Positions 23,912 through 36,235 are shown, counted from the stretch's first letter. The stretch is 64,000 bases of DNA from Sweltsa coloradensis (GCA_024449915.1 JAMZAV010000074.1:496001-560000); one strand, 5' to 3'. A program made the numbers and translations. Notes: generated by a model not told the origin, from the letters alone.

Positions 23912-26233
23912 TTTATTTGGGGCAGAATGTACAGTAAACTCTTATCAATACAAATTCCCGCTTAATTCAAACATCATGCGGTGATGCCTGATGAAGTCCT
24001 GCAAGAGTTTTGGTTATAATAAGGCTTTATTTTTAACATTTAAAGTGTGTTTTAGGGTCCCCTAGAATTTGAATTAAGGGGAGATTACTGTGCATATCTT
24101 GTTGTAGGAGCAAAACAAAATGTTCGAATGATCAACTACCAAATAAAAAAAGATAAGCAGCTGAAAATTGTGGTCACACTCAACTTTTATCTCTAGGTAT
24201 TTCCAGCCTGTGAACTCTTCTCCACTCTTCTCAAACTCATTCGGTGGCCTTTTATAAACTAGGCTTGGATACAATATCAACACTAAATTCTCTATTCAAT
24301 CCTAGGTACAAATGTGTTTGTTAAAATAACTACTACTACACAGTACACACTTACTAGTACTGCTAGTAATCAAGAAGTAGGAAGAGGATACAAGGTGGAG
24401 AAACCTTATATTTCAACAATAGCTTTTTAATTATTTATCATATCATACAGACGTGATAAGTTAATACATAAAACCCCAAAACCATTGCTTTTTCCATCTT
24501 TCCCATCACTATAAAAAGTACAAAGCTTGTGGATTTTATGTTTAATTTTAAGCTTAGCTTGATAGTCACCATATTATGTGGATCAAGATCAAACACCACC
24601 TGATGCGCTAGTTTATTATAATTAATACATAATTAATTTCTTCTGAAGGATTATCTAACTAATTATGAATTAGAAAAAACAAAATGCTCAGTATAAGGTA
24701 GACAAATACATATGGTATCTGTAAATAAATATTACATTATAACACCCTCCCGCCCTAATAGGGTAGCCTAATTGGCAATAAATAATTCACACAGTTTTGA
24801 GGTTGAGGAAACAATGCAACCTAATTCAAGGTACATAAGAGATTTCGAGGTTACTGATTCCAATTTGTCTTACATAAAATTGTATGTGATATTTGGATAG
24901 TTCAATGATGTGATTGATGTCAGATATTTTCTACTCCACACAGAGATACTGTAGTATTGTCAATTTATCAGTGCACGAGATCATCACATTGATGCTATGA
25001 GCAATCATTACAAACACGACAACACCTGTTTATATTATTCTACCACTGTAGGCAGTGCCCAATCATACTTGCATAAAAACATACTGGCATAGAGGAAAAT
25101 ATGTGTCCAAGTGCCAATTAATAAGTGGTGAATCTCATTTCATTGACAACCTAAGCTAAGCTATACCTAAATTTGATTCAAGTTCTCTTGAAGCCATTCA
25201 GGATCTACTAGTCTATTGATGGTGTATGCTTCCTCTCGATTTTGTTAGTACTGCAATGCCTTTTCAATTGACTGGTAAGAGGCAACAGCCAATGCTAGGC
25301 CTACCATCAATTTGTTTAAATTATGTTCTCAATTCATTACACATTTTCCAAACATCCATTCATGATATGAAAATAAAAACAAGGAATGTAGGAAATGCAG
25401 CCATAAATATTGCACATTATACACATGCAATAGACTACTCACTACAGTATTTCTGGTGTTGTTTGTAAGTTGCTGACAATTTATGGACACTAATGTATTA
25501 CTCACCATGTACATAAATAAATTTCATTTACAAAAGATTCTTGTTTTCTATTTGGCAGCTTCGTAAAGCACTGATCAACACAGTTACAAAAATTAGTACG
25601 TAGTTACAATCAAGATTAACTCAAGAGTGAATCTATACAATCATCAAATATATATATATTATTTTTGTTTTATAAATAGTGGCATTATAAAAAATAAAAA
25701 CCTCAAATGACTAATTCAGATAAATGACAAACTTGGAAATGAAGGTCTTTTTAAAATAAGAACATGTTTGTTTGGTATTCTCACCTCTGACATATTTATT
25801 TTATGTTTTAAAATTACTCATGCTAAAAAATTAAAAAACAGTTCCATGATAACATTTAACAAGAATTTGAGAATTTTGCAGTCACATTCAACTTTTGTCG
25901 TCATCAAATTGTAGCTCTTTATTTGCCAGCGAATTAAAGTGGATGAATAAGGCACCTGGAGTGTCAGAGATGAACATACCGTTCTGGCTCTACCTATTCA
26001 AAATACAGACCACTTGAGAATTGATAACTCTCATGATTAATTTCGGCATCAACGGGGAAAACTATGTAAATACACCTAATTTAGAAATGTAATAATAACA
26101 ACAGTTGTAGTTGAGTCCAAGTATGGAAATATTTTTGACACTTTTCACTGACCAATGGAACGCACTAACAGATGCTGTGACATGTACCACAATACAGTCC
26201 GATTTTTCACTACACAATACTTTTTGGACAGAT
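23912..26233 (-). other. probable 3' untranslated region of the BZW gene (left end uncertain)
   Basis: Non-repetitive AT-rich sequence directly downstream of the BZW stop. Minus-strand AATAAA hexamers (read as TTTATT on the plus strand) lie at 25795-25800, 24026-24031 and 23912-23917. I cannot choose among them. No coding exon or named repeat was recognised here, in contrast to the repeat-packed sequence on either side. Confidence 0.4.
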
Positions 26234-26286
26234 TTAAATATTGGATGTGCTGGGTTCAGTGTCCTCATCCTCCCCTGACTCAGATT
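26234..26286 (-). CDS. BZW: BZW/eIF5-mimic protein, terminal exon with stop codon
   Basis: The acceptor CTGCTTTCAG lies just right of 26286. The 53-bp coding part completes a codon begun at 43885 and reads ESESGEDEDTEPSTSNI followed by TAA at 26236-26234. The acidic Glu/Ser/Asp tail corresponds to the EEESESEAEE-type end of BZW proteins. It closes an open frame whose four segments sum to 537 bp (178 residues) once the indel in the preceding exon is discounted. The separating intron is about 17.6 kb and almost all repeats. Confidence 0.85.
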
Positions 26287-26924
26287 CTGAAAGCAGAAAA
26301 AAATGATTTAAAACCAACATTACATTATTATAAAAAAATATTAAATGTAATGTCTAGGTCTCCTTGCAAATAGCCTGCTACTTCCCCACTTCATGTTTAT
26401 ATGTATAATAGGGTTGTCTGGGTACTCAATCTACCAAGTTCTTTAAGCTTTTTGACGTCAAGCCTCAAGCTCAATTATGTTGGTTCGATTGTTACATAGT
26501 TTTGTTTCACCTTGTTTTGTTTATTTTTTAAGGCACTCTTTCAACTTTTAATCTTTTAAGAACTTTACTAGGCATTGAAACATTCCCATTTAACTTCTTG
26601 TCAACAAAGGTTTTTTGGGGATTCAAGACATAAGAATGCGACAAATAAGCCAGTGAGGATCAGAGTAGGCTGCTGGACAATACAAAGCCATTAATACCCC
26701 GGAATGTTCAAAAGGAGGGGGAATATAAGGTGCTCAGCAGTCATCACCTCATTTCAATGTAGAATATACCGACAACCCCTCGTAATTATAAAGCCAATTG
26801 ATTACACCATGATGATATATCAATATCATAATATAGGCCTATACCTAGTCCAACTTATAACTGTAACGTCTTTGTCTGCTTTTTGTAAAGAGTTTACGAC
26901 CCCGAAGTAGCAATCAAGACACAC

Positions 26925-27215
26925 AATAATAATTAATAATACAATAATTAATACTGAAATATTTTTGTTAAACTCAAGATGTAAAATTTATTATCTTCTC
27001 ATATTTACATCATCAAAAAATGTGTAAAATCATAAAATGTATTCTACAATAATGTAAATTTAATATCTTCAAATATTTTTCTTGTAAATTGTGATTAATA
27101 ATTATATCTAGAAACAATATGTAAAAAAATATTTAGTATAAGACTAGGTTGGATGGAAGAAAAGGCCTTGCTGGCCTTAATCCCGCCTAAACAATAAAGA
27201 CGATTATCTATCTAT
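26925..27215 (+). repeat. 3' end of a LINE
   Basis: Ends AAGGCCTTGCTGGCC, TTAATCCCGCCT, AACAATAAAGACG and then an (ATCT)n tail at 27194-27215. This is the usual form of a LINE 3'UTR with simple-repeat tail. No coding part remains. Confidence 0.5.
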
Positions 27216-27753
27216 CTACCTTCGAACTCCCGATGTGACAAGATTGCTACACTCATTGGTTGTCCTACTGACGATGCAGAGAGAGTGGCCCGCCTGCTCA
27301 GGGAGACGAGATTACGGGTCTATGCGGCGAGCACAAGCAGTGAAACTCGGAATGTTCGCAGTAGGCGTTACAAATTTTCAGCAGTGCTGACTTTTAACCA
27401 ATCAAGTGGTGTTGGATCTTAGAAAGTAGTATCCCTTGTGGGATTTGAGTTACCTGAAGCCTCCATAGTAAGGCATTTAAAGGACACACTGCGGCTTTAC
27501 GAGAGGATGGGTAATAATTCAGTTATTACTTCAAACAAGAAATTGTTAGTCATTCTCAGCTCTAAATCATCTACACTATAATTATGGTGGGCGCCCTAAA
27601 CATAATTGAGCCAAGTGATATTAATCCATCTAACATGTACGCACATGCCTAGGTGTATCTACCACAAAGGTGACGTAAATGCTTAAGAGGGGTCACTAAA
27701 GCTGGCGCAGACGAGTTTAGATGCTCAGCTTTCAGGTTTTTCACAATTAAGCG
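27216..27753. other. intronic sequence left of the satellite; nothing recognised
   Basis: Slightly GC-richer stretch (27230-27420) without a usable reading frame or splice signals. It could be remains of an older element. Confidence 0.4.
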
Positions 27754-27968
27754 GTTTGTCTCATGGCTGGGAGATCCAGTAGGCCATGCCGCCAAATGGA
27801 CTCAAATGGACCAAGTGGAATTCTGCTGGTAATGTGGCCATGACATGTTAAAGGGCCCGTTCACCTCTTTAACAAGTTATTCTTAAAACAAAGTACGAAC
27901 ATAAAAATTAAGTTCATTGTGTATATTTCCAGACCTACGTCAATAGGGGTCTTTAAATTCATCGGCGC

Positions 27969-28000
27969 GCTTCGGGTCAGTGACGTCACTGACCCGAAGC
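27969..28000. promoter_or_regulatory. 32-bp perfect palindrome centred on a CRE-like site
   Basis: Positions 27969-28000 read identically on both strands. The centre (27981-27988) is TGACGTCA, the CREB/ATF consensus, flanked by GGGTCAG and CTGACCC. It lies about 120 bp inside the left end of the TTAA element. Regulatory activity is not shown; the symmetry may instead serve transposition or be a cruciform-forming relic. Confidence 0.5.
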
Positions 28001-28157
28001 TGGCGAGGTGTTGCAACACAGCACAGCTACTAGCGGCGAGTAACGCGTGAGGCAGGTCCCGGTCTATCTATCGAGATAGTCTGTTCTACTGAAAACAAAG
28101 CGGAAGGCCTGCGATCATCTGATTAACAATACGTTACAGTTAAACCAACACCTGTTT

Positions 28158-29406
28158 CAACCCTTGAAAATTGTGTAACAAATCAACTCGCACTCATCTT
28201 TTAGTACTCGCTCCTAGCGGGAAGGTACTTTCGGCGGGAAGGCAAGGGGGGTTTGGGGGACAAGAGCGCCGCAGGCGAAAAATTTTGAGGTCAGGTTTTA
28301 TTAAAGAGCGTTTGGTGCGTTTTAGGATAACATAGCGGGCTTAATTCAGTACTGAAAAACTTCAGTATTTATACCGTGAAAACTCGTAAACCACTTGCAG
28401 ATAAGATAAGATAAGAACACTGATGGTACAAATCATATGCGCCGCATCAACAAAATGCCCAATGACTTATGTTCGCGATCGCGTCTTACAATAATGTGTC
28501 GCGTAAATACGCGATATGGAAAAGGTATCTTAGATGTTCAAACATATTTTTCTCCATTTCGCGAACGCATTTTGCCAAAGGCGCACTCGCCGGGTTTTCT
28601 GCTACACCTGCACTCGTAACTGCATCTTTATGCGTTTTGCTTTTAGAATGCCAAACAAAGGTTTCTTTTTTAAACGGGCCGGAACTACCACTCACCCACT
28701 TGTCAACCAAATTGGTGGGATATTGTTTGCGGCAAACTGAACAAAACGCAACACCAGTCTCGTCTTGTTTGAGCCACTGAAATAATGTACACCACTGAGG
28801 CAAAAGCCTGCCCTTTTTACCAGACTTTCGTTCACTTTTTGAAATAGGCGGTGCTGTTGTTTCAGGTGGTGTAGATTGTCGAGTTTCTTCGTTTTGAATA
28901 TTAATCACTGTTAAACTGTTCAAATTTACATCGATCGATTCGGTCGAACTAGGTTTACGCGAAAGCACGTTTGAGGTTAGTAATTCAGTTGAACAACTGG
29001 CGACACTGGTAGACGGGCTGATCTGATCAGTACTTTCATCCTTGCGCCTTTTTACAAAAAATGTTAACTTAGTTTGCTTTGACATTATTCCTATTTCCTA
29101 CACGAACACGACGAAAACCGTAGGCCTACGCACGAGCGGCGAACACACGCAATCACAATAGCTTCGTCACGCTCAACACACACTCCGCGGCTCCTACGAC
29201 TCACGGGAATCACCAAGCAGACTTGCAGTTGCCTGCATGATCGTACAGAAGCCCACACCTAGCGGCGCCATTCAGTAACTAGATCCGGGCGCTCGATTCA
29301 AATTCTCGCAAAAACGATATTTTGAAGCACGTCCATAAAAGTTACTCGCAAGAGCCAAATTGTCACTCGCAAAATGCGAGCGTGCGAGTGGGATTTTCAA
29401 GGGTTG
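28158..29406 (-). mobile_element. hAT-type element with 8-bp target duplication carrying a zinc-finger ORF
   Basis: ACCTGTTT is duplicated at 28150-28157 and 29407-29414. The inverted ends are CAACCCTTGAAAAT and ATTTTCAAGGGTTG. At 1249 bp it is shorter than an autonomous hAT (usually 2.5-5 kb), with room for only the first coding part of a transposase. It is nested inside the TTAA element. Confidence 0.88.
28486..29085 (-). CDS. truncated ZNF862-like / hAT transposase N-terminal protein with TTF-type zinc finger
   Basis: An open frame of 199 codons. It begins MSKQTKLTFFVKRRK, a start typical of hAT-derived ZNF862-like proteins, and continues with a Ser/Thr-rich linker to about residue 85. 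A TTF/BED-like finger spans about residues 95-155: LPQWCTLFQWLK, a C-x2-C pair in FCSVCRKQYP (C115, C118), and FKKETFVWHSKSKTHKDA supplying H146 and H152. It then enters the conserved LRYLFHIAY stretch and stops at residue 199. The dimerisation and DDE catalytic domains are missing, so it could bind DNA at most. It starts on the right side of the element, upstream of a short GC-rich leader. It could be a domesticated or simply deleted copy. Confidence 0.72.
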   Translation of the reverse strand: MSKQTKLTFFVKRRKDESTDQISPSTSVASCSTELLTSNVLSRKPSSTESIDVNLNSLTVINIQNEETRQSTPPETTAPPISKSERKSGKKGRLLPQWCTLFQWLKQDETGVAFCSVCRKQYPTNLVDKWVSGSSGPFKKETFVWHSKSKTHKDAVTSAGVAENPASAPLAKCVREMEKNMFEHLRYLFHIAYLRDTLL

Positions 29407-29582
29407 ACCTGTTTTTTAAACACATACGTTGTTGTCGTCAATTTAATGGAATAAATATTATATTGGCACGTTCTTATAAAGTTATATGTTGCCAATCATG
29501 ACAGGTAGGCCTAATAGTGGAGTTGAATAAGTATTGCCTATACAACAACATAATACACACGATAGCGATTCTTACACACACA

Positions 29583-30024
29583 CAGGGGTCGAAATTAACT
29601 TTTTTTGCCACTAGCCCTTCGGGCTAATAGCATCAATAGTCCTCTAGCCCGAGAGCATATTTACTAGCCCGCAATCAAACATGTTAAATTGATGTAAAAC
29701 GAGCATACGTAAATGTTTGAAATCACAATAGTATTCGTCGGGTTTGACGTGTGGGTGTGGGAGACTAGTGAGTGACCGAAAACGAATTTTCACCATAAAT
29801 TATTAATTTTAGCCTAAATTAAGCAATTTTTATTTTGTTTACATATTTAGAACGAATTTTCATACTAGGTAGCGAACTACTTGGAAACTCGTAAGGTTAT
29901 CGTTGGCAATTGGGAACACTGGAAAAAGTACTCGCCTGTCGGGCTAGTGAAATGAGATTTTTACTAGCCCAAGCAAAGTTTCACTAGCCTAAGGCGAGCG
30001 GGCGAGCGTTAATTTCGGCCCCTG
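29583..30024. mobile_element. hAT MITE, 442 bp, CAGGGGTCGAAATTAAC family
   Basis: Ends CAGGGGTCGAAATTAAC and GTTAATTTCGGCCCCTG form inverted repeats flanked by CACACACA on both sides (29575-29582 and 30025-30032). The flank is a CA-rich tract, so the duplication is less decisive than elsewhere. Internal GGGCTAG motifs repeat near both ends. A related copy starts at 63267. Confidence 0.75.
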
Positions 30025-31958
30025 CACACACACAAACACACACACATGATCCAGAATTACTAACACTTTAAAAAAATAAAAGCGATTTGGTTAGAGCATT
30101 TAAAAAATTCAATTATTCTTCCACAATAAGTGAAATTACATGATTAAAGTAATTCCAAACGCTATGGGCTAACAGCAGTTTCCGTAATCATGTAAATGTC
30201 AGGATTGCCAGGGGTGAGGATCGACCGCGGACCTCCCAAATAACTCTCGCGCGTTGTGCATGTACTACATCTATCCGAAAACCGATTAACAATGTACCCC
30301 TATCATTATCCCAAGCAGCATTTTATTTTAGTTTCTCATGGAATATTCCGTATATTTATTATTTAAAACCACCTTATGACCACACTTGTGTATGCAGAAT
30401 GAATAACAAATCTATGTTTCCTGTTAGATCAGTTTCTGTTCGTAATTGTAGACATAAACAATGAGGAGGTATGCTTACTTTATTACGCCAGACATCAATG
30501 TTTCTCTATTGTACTGATGGATGTTTTTTCCCAAAGCTTTTCGTGGCGTAAAATATTGAGAACATCTTTGAAAACTATCATCTGCCCAAAACTACTATAT
30601 GCTTAGTTATTATACACTGCGCCGACTCACGTTCAAGCAATTCACTAATAAAGTCACTCTCGTCGCAACAATTTGACTCTTTGTCGGTTGACATTTTGAC
30701 ACTTTGTGTACAAACTCTACACGAACACTACTGAATAGAATTCGCTTGCCCTGTAACGTATAATAAACATTCTTATTTTTATGCACCTATTACACCACTC
30801 CTCAATGTCATCATGAACGATTGATCGAAACGAGTGCACGTGTCCAACTGATGTGAAGAGGTCTGCGTAAGGTTTCTGGGCAGTGTTTAATGTTTATTCT
30901 CTTCCTTCTCAGTCCCATTAGTTTATCGCTTTTTGTTTATATCGTTCGAGTATGCAGGCACACCCCACTCATAATATATCTTATGGTATATCTTATGGTG
31001 GTCATATAGATTAAAAGAACCATTCCAAACACAAACAAAGATTTAAAAATCCACATCTACAGCATATTCGACAAAAGGATGAACAAATAACGTACTGGCA
31101 TCAGCAGTAAATACTAAATATATATTTCAACTAGGTGTATGGTGTTTTGAATGTGTATACAGCAAGTGCGCTGTGCGCTTATCAAGTCGATTGTCAAAAC
31201 GACATAACTTCGTAAACACCTCTATACTTGACACTTGAGCCGAATAACACATGGCATGCGTTTTTATTTCAACCTAATTTGAAGCGAGTATGCCATACTT
31301 GACTACATGTCATATCCCCCCTCGCCAAGCATCTTTAAATGTCCAATACGACAACTCAGTTCGCCGCGACACCCGGCTACTCGACTCCGAAGCCAAGGCC
31401 GTGTCGTGCGTTGTTGCCAGTACAGCGAAGTGGCGAAAACATAGTCAATTTCATTACATATTTAACAATTAATATATGGTGATTATGATTATTTTCGAGA
31501 AAGAATTTGTTGTTAATGGAGTCTACTTAGGTAAATAGACGTCTGGGTACACCTTTACATAAGAGGTGAACGATCCCTTTAATACTGTATTGTCTATAGA
31601 ATTATCTTCAGATGACTGACCACAAAGACTTAGAAAGTCAGTATCATGTAAATAGCCATGTGTGCATTGTACGGTTGCTAAATAGTAAATATAATTTTCA
31701 GTAAATCAATACTAGGGTGACCAGACGTCCCGGAAATTCCAGGACAGTCCCATTTTTTCGTAATGCGTCCCGGTGTCCCCAAAAGATTTTTGGGGACACT
31801 GTTTAGTCCCAGAATTTGAAAATGCCCGTGTTTCAGCAATCTTACCAATAAGCCTAGTGGAGTTTGTATTGCTCACGTTGGCAATGCCTAGTCTCTCTAC
31901 GACGCTACGTCTCGAGTCGGGCGAATGTTGGGCCTTGCCAGTCAGTGGCTGACCTTGA

Positions 31959-32246
31959 GTGGGGTGTGTGTGTTTCTCGGTGCTCCTGTATTCATGTCAC
32001 AGTGCAGTGCGTCGGAGAAGAACGTGTGGTTTTTGTTTCTGCTTCAATTGCAGTAAACGGAAATGTGTTTTTAATGACAATTTGCGAAAAGAATACGCAT
32101 TTGTAGCTCGCTGTGATGAAAGTAATAGCAAGGTTAAATGTAGGGCTTACTATCTGTCACACGGCCTTATCAATCTAACACGGTGGGTGCACGGACATAA
32201 AAAACCATGTGCAATCAAAAAAACACAAGTCCGCAATCGCCGGTAA
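31959..32246 (+). pseudogene. remnant of hAT transposase N-terminal zinc finger
   Basis: The frame contains KRKCVFNDNLRKEYAFV followed by SNSKVKCRAYYLSHG and HGHKKPC. This resembles the common hAT transposase opening (KRKC-FND-L--EY-F ... KVKC--C...HGG---I--H...HKK), but the second cysteine and the glycine pair are lost. Stops follow, and the rest of a transposase is not recognisable. Confidence 0.5.
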
Positions 32247-33392
32247 AGCTGCCAGTCATGTAATGACAAGTATTTTCTTTTCATCTAAAAAGTTCAATGA
32301 TACTGAGGCAAAACTAAAGAAAAAACTAAAGAAATAAATGCCTTGTGAACGGACGATAAAAATACACTAAAAGTCGATAGGCCTACAATAAAAGCAATTT
32401 CAATTGTAAAATCTCATTTCGTTGACGTGTCTTGTACGGACTTTTATTGCTTTTAGGTAAAAAATGTAAAATTATTGGAGTCAATTCATTCATCAGGTAA
32501 GTACAAGCACAGTGATTCTTCTACTTCACTATGCGACACCGACACTGATGCAAGAGCAAGCGACAGTCTGACCTTGGTGGAGCCTCAGGCTCAGGCATTT
32601 ACGTCGTCGCAGTTTGCTTGAAACCCATCTTTGCGTGAAACGATGCAGTGAGGGATTTTTTGCATTCTTTCTGCTCGTAAGTCAACACAAATAACTTGTT
32701 AAAGTCGATCGATGAAGTGAACTACCCTATCAAAACAACAATTTCTTTAACATTAAATAAACTTAAAACACCTTAAAATAATACTTTTATCTATATTATC
32801 ATCATCTAGTATTATTTAAAACGGTATTCAACACAACTTCATCAATTTATGTACTTTATACAAAGTAAATAATAATATTGTTCTGTTCTAAATGCGCGTG
32901 TTGTATTTTGACTCCAGTAGTATATCATGCTAGGCACAATCATAAAACTAATATTATACAATAATCGATGTATAAATATTTGTAGCACTTGAGTAAGAAA
33001 TGGTGAAGAAATGCAAAACGAACATTAATTCTCAATATATATGTATTTCATCGACATTAAGATAGTCAAAACCACAAATTAAGATTTTAATTCTACCTTT
33101 CTTGTAGCAAATAACCACATGTTGACTTGGCAACATAGCACTGGTTTGTTATGATGGCAGTACTGAATGTCCCAAAGGATGTAGCAAGCTACCAGCGTCC
33201 ACCTCGAACTTATATTATATACAAATAAATAGTAGTTGCGTACATCTGCAGAATATGGCTGTGTATTACGACAAAGAAACATTGGCTGATTGATTTGCAA
33301 GTGTAAACAGCGCCCGCATTGCAAACAATGAGCTTTTACGCTCGTTTTTTCTTAGCGTCCCTCAAACGCCCCGCGTCTGTCTGCATCAAACA

Positions 33393-33815
33393 TGAGTATT
33401 CATCTGAGCCGCCCCAAAGCCGTGGACTCGAGTGGCATGAGCGCAGCGTGTTCGCGTAGCATGCAAGAGGTACCCGGTTCGAGACCTGGTCTGTGCTTTT
33501 TTTTTCCTTTTGTTTTTCCGGAAATAATAATTATTTATATCTTTATCCGTGATAGATTTAATTTTTGTAATCTTTTCGTGGAAGTTACTCTTTTCTTTTC
33601 TTTTTATATTTTATATATATTTGCCACAGCCTCTGTTGGTAATCTCTTGGTAAGGACAGGTGGATTTGAAAGTGGTCTCATCTAGGCCTAATTTAGCAAA
33701 TGTACCAAGGCCCCAAGCATGTCTTGCAATCTCCCGTGCACGCTCGTAGATTTATAAATGAAATGGAATAAATAAATAATATAAACAAATAAAATATAAA
33801 TATAAATAAATGAAC
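33393..33815 (+). repeat. tRNA-derived SINE inside the hAT element
   Basis: A perfect B box, GGTTCGAGACC, lies at 33476-33486 and a near-A box, TGGCATGAGCG, at 33433-33443, the spacing expected for a pol III promoter. A body of about 200 bp follows and an AATAAATAAATA-type tail ends near 33815. Confidence 0.6.
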
Positions 33816-34585
33816 AATGAGTACGTTCACATAATTGTCTACTAGTCTACCGCCTAATCTATTTGGTTTACAAATTAGAGCAGCAGATAACTAAATATTG
33901 ATATGAATGCTGAGCCGCGAGCAGAATATAGGCATTGAAGGTGTAGGCCACACCCACCCCTGTCTCTCGTCATCGACAGCCGACTACAGCGTGCGACGTC
34001 ACGGCGCTGTTGCCGTAATTCTTGTAATCGCTCGGCCGTACGAGTTGAAGTTGGACCAAACATCTCAAATATCTCGAAAACGAACCCCGTTTGACCACAT
34101 TTTCAAAAGCAAATAATGTTAGTCGTGAAATTATCTACATTTTGCACGTAAATTTGTTAATATTCATTAGCAGGTCACGATGTTACGCAACGATATGCGA
34201 TTGAAAGTGTAGGTTTTTGTTTAGCTACAATGCATAAGATAGGGAATTCCAGCGCATTTCAAAACGCAATAGATAAAAAACTAGTACCGTTAGGCCCAAA
34301 AAGTTTTTTGCTATACTCACAAGCTCAACCTCATCTTGCAGTACCTGGAATCTGAAGGATATCTATTACATGCGCAGTTATCATCGATCGACTTTAATGT
34401 AGTTCTTACTTCTTAATAATGTTGACTGTAAAATTCAGGTAAATAAAATCAATAACACTCATTTGAAACGTTGTAAAACTGCTGTTACATAGATTTTAGG
34501 GCAATCTCAAAATGTACCCACTCCTTAATGTGACCTATTACTGTCCCGGATTTTTTATTCCAAAATATGTCTCACCCTAATCAAT

Positions 34586-34625
34586 ACAGAAATTACAAAA
34601 TCCATCTCAGCGGGCCGCGGGGTAA
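34586..34625 (-). repeat. fragment of tRNA-type SINE (3' part)
   Basis: CAGAAATTACAAAATC matches the sequence beside the B box in the SINE copies at 17270-17345 and 57478-57570. The hAT at 31713 inserted in this fragment, so the left piece is at 31700-31712. Confidence 0.4.
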
Positions 34626-35021
34626 ATAAATAAAATCAATTACACCTACGGTGCAGGAGTGTTTCCCAGTTAATGAAATTGATAAAATAGTAAATATACG
34701 GTATGTCACAATTAAGCAGTTTGTCTCATAGCTGGGAGATCCAGTAGGCCATGCCCCGAATAAGGTGGAACTCTACTGGTACTATGGCCATGACATGTTA
34801 ATATTGGCTATAGAATTATCTTCAGATGACTGACTTCAAAGACAGAAAGTCAGCATCATGCAAATAGCCATGTGTGCATTGTAGGGTTACTAAATAGTAG
34901 TAAATATAAGTCACAATTAAGCAGTTTGTCTCATAGCTGGGAGATCCAGTAGGCCATGCCCCGAATAAGGTGAAACTCTGCTGGTACTATGGCCATGACA
35001 TGTTAATTTGGCTATAGAATT

Positions 35022-35936
35022 GACGACTAGTGATTTACCCGCCCCCTGACGTCACGAAACAACGTGGCGGAATGATGTGGGATAGATCCTCATTCAGCAA
35101 GATGACGCCTGCTGAACGGTGCAACACTTATCACGCTTTAACTTTTATTCTATTCATAATTTGGAAAAAAACTTTGGAATAATACGTAGTAAACATATAA
35201 TTCCTTCTAAAAGTGATGATCTCGAATTTTTAGACACAGCCGTAAACTTGTTATATCAATGTAGGTACGTATTGTACATGGAGAAAATATTAAAAATTAT
35301 AAGTTTTGTCAACTTCTATTTGACAAATAACTTTCAATCGGATTTCAACAAGACCTCATTCAAAGTATGTATCTGACTCTAAAGACAAGAAATAAATTAA
35401 CTTTCTAGATAGAAAGTGCACTGAACGAAAATTCACAGCATAGACTTATATGCAAGGTGTGTGTTTTCATAACAAATACGCACTTTTGACGTGCGGATGA
35501 GCCGTGAAAAACTACACTCTGCATATTACTCTATGCTGTAAATTTTCGTTCAGTGCACTTTCTATCTAGAAAGTTGATTTATTTCTTTGTTAAATTGTCT
35601 GATGCATATTTAAAAAGATATCATGTCGAAATCCGAACAGTAGTTTTTTGTCAATTGAAGATGAGAAAAGTTATAATCTTTTATATTTTTTTCATGTATA
35701 ATGACGTACATCGATATACGAAATTTACGGATGTGTCTAAAAATTCGAGATAATCACTATGAGAAGAAATGATATGTTTGCTACATACTGTTCTAAAGGT
35801 TTTGTCCAAATGTCGAATGGAAACAAAGTTAGAGCGTGATAAGTGTTGCGCCGTTCAGCAGGCGTCAACTTGCGAAATGAGGATTTATCCCACCTTCTCG
35901 TCACGTGACTTAGCGCTCCGCCCATCACCAGTCGTC
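35022..35936. mobile_element. foldback (long inverted repeat) element, 915 bp, AATT duplication
   Basis: Nearly the whole element is two inverted arms. The outer end GACGACT(A/G)GTGAT is followed by GACGCCTGCTGAACGG and CAACACTTATCACGC on both arms. The inner arms meet around CTTTCTATCTAGAAAG and TTCGTTCAGTGCACTTTC. The satellite's AATT is duplicated at 35018-35021 and 35937-35940. The unbroken unit reads TAGAATTATC, so the 4-bp duplication is directly visible. Superfamily not recognised; no coding frame of note. Confidence 0.85.
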
Positions 35937-36235
35937 AATTATCTTCAGATGACTGACCTCAAAGACAGAAAGTCAGCATCATGCAAATAGCCAAGTGTGC
36001 ATTGTAGGGTTACTAAATAGTTAATATATGTCACAATTAAGCAGTTTGTCTCATAGCTGGGAGATCCAGTAGGCCATGCCCCAAATAAGGTGGAACTCTG
36101 CTGGTACTATGGCCATGACATGTTAATATTGGCTATAGAATTATCTTCAGATGACTGACCTCAAAGACAGAAAGTCAGCATCATGCAAATAGCCATGTGT
36201 GCATTGTAAGGTTACTAAATAGTAAATATAAGTCA

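Larger units (their letters stand above)
27852..31578. mobile_element. TTAA-targeting DNA element (Kolobok- or piggyBac-like), non-autonomous, nested
   Basis: It splits one satellite unit exactly at its TTAA: TTAA lies at 27848-27851 and again at 31579-31582. The inverted ends are AGGGCCCGTTCACCTCTT on the left and, on the complement of the right end, AGGGATCGTTCACCTCTT, differing at two of 18 positions. TTAA duplication with AGGG ends fits Kolobok better than piggyBac (CCC ends), from family knowledge. No transposase belonging to it was recognised. Inside lie an hAT with a coding remnant and a second hAT MITE. Confidence 0.8.
31713..34579 (+). mobile_element. hAT element, 2.9 kb, with decayed transposase
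   Basis: ATCAATAC is duplicated at 31705-31712 and 34580-34587. The ends TAGGGTGACCAGACGTCCC and the complement of the right end, TTAGGGTGAGACATATTTTG, share the terminal TAGGGTGA. It contains a zinc-finger coding remnant (31959-32246) and a later SINE insertion (33393-33815). It landed in a SINE fragment already sitting in the satellite. Confidence 0.78.
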
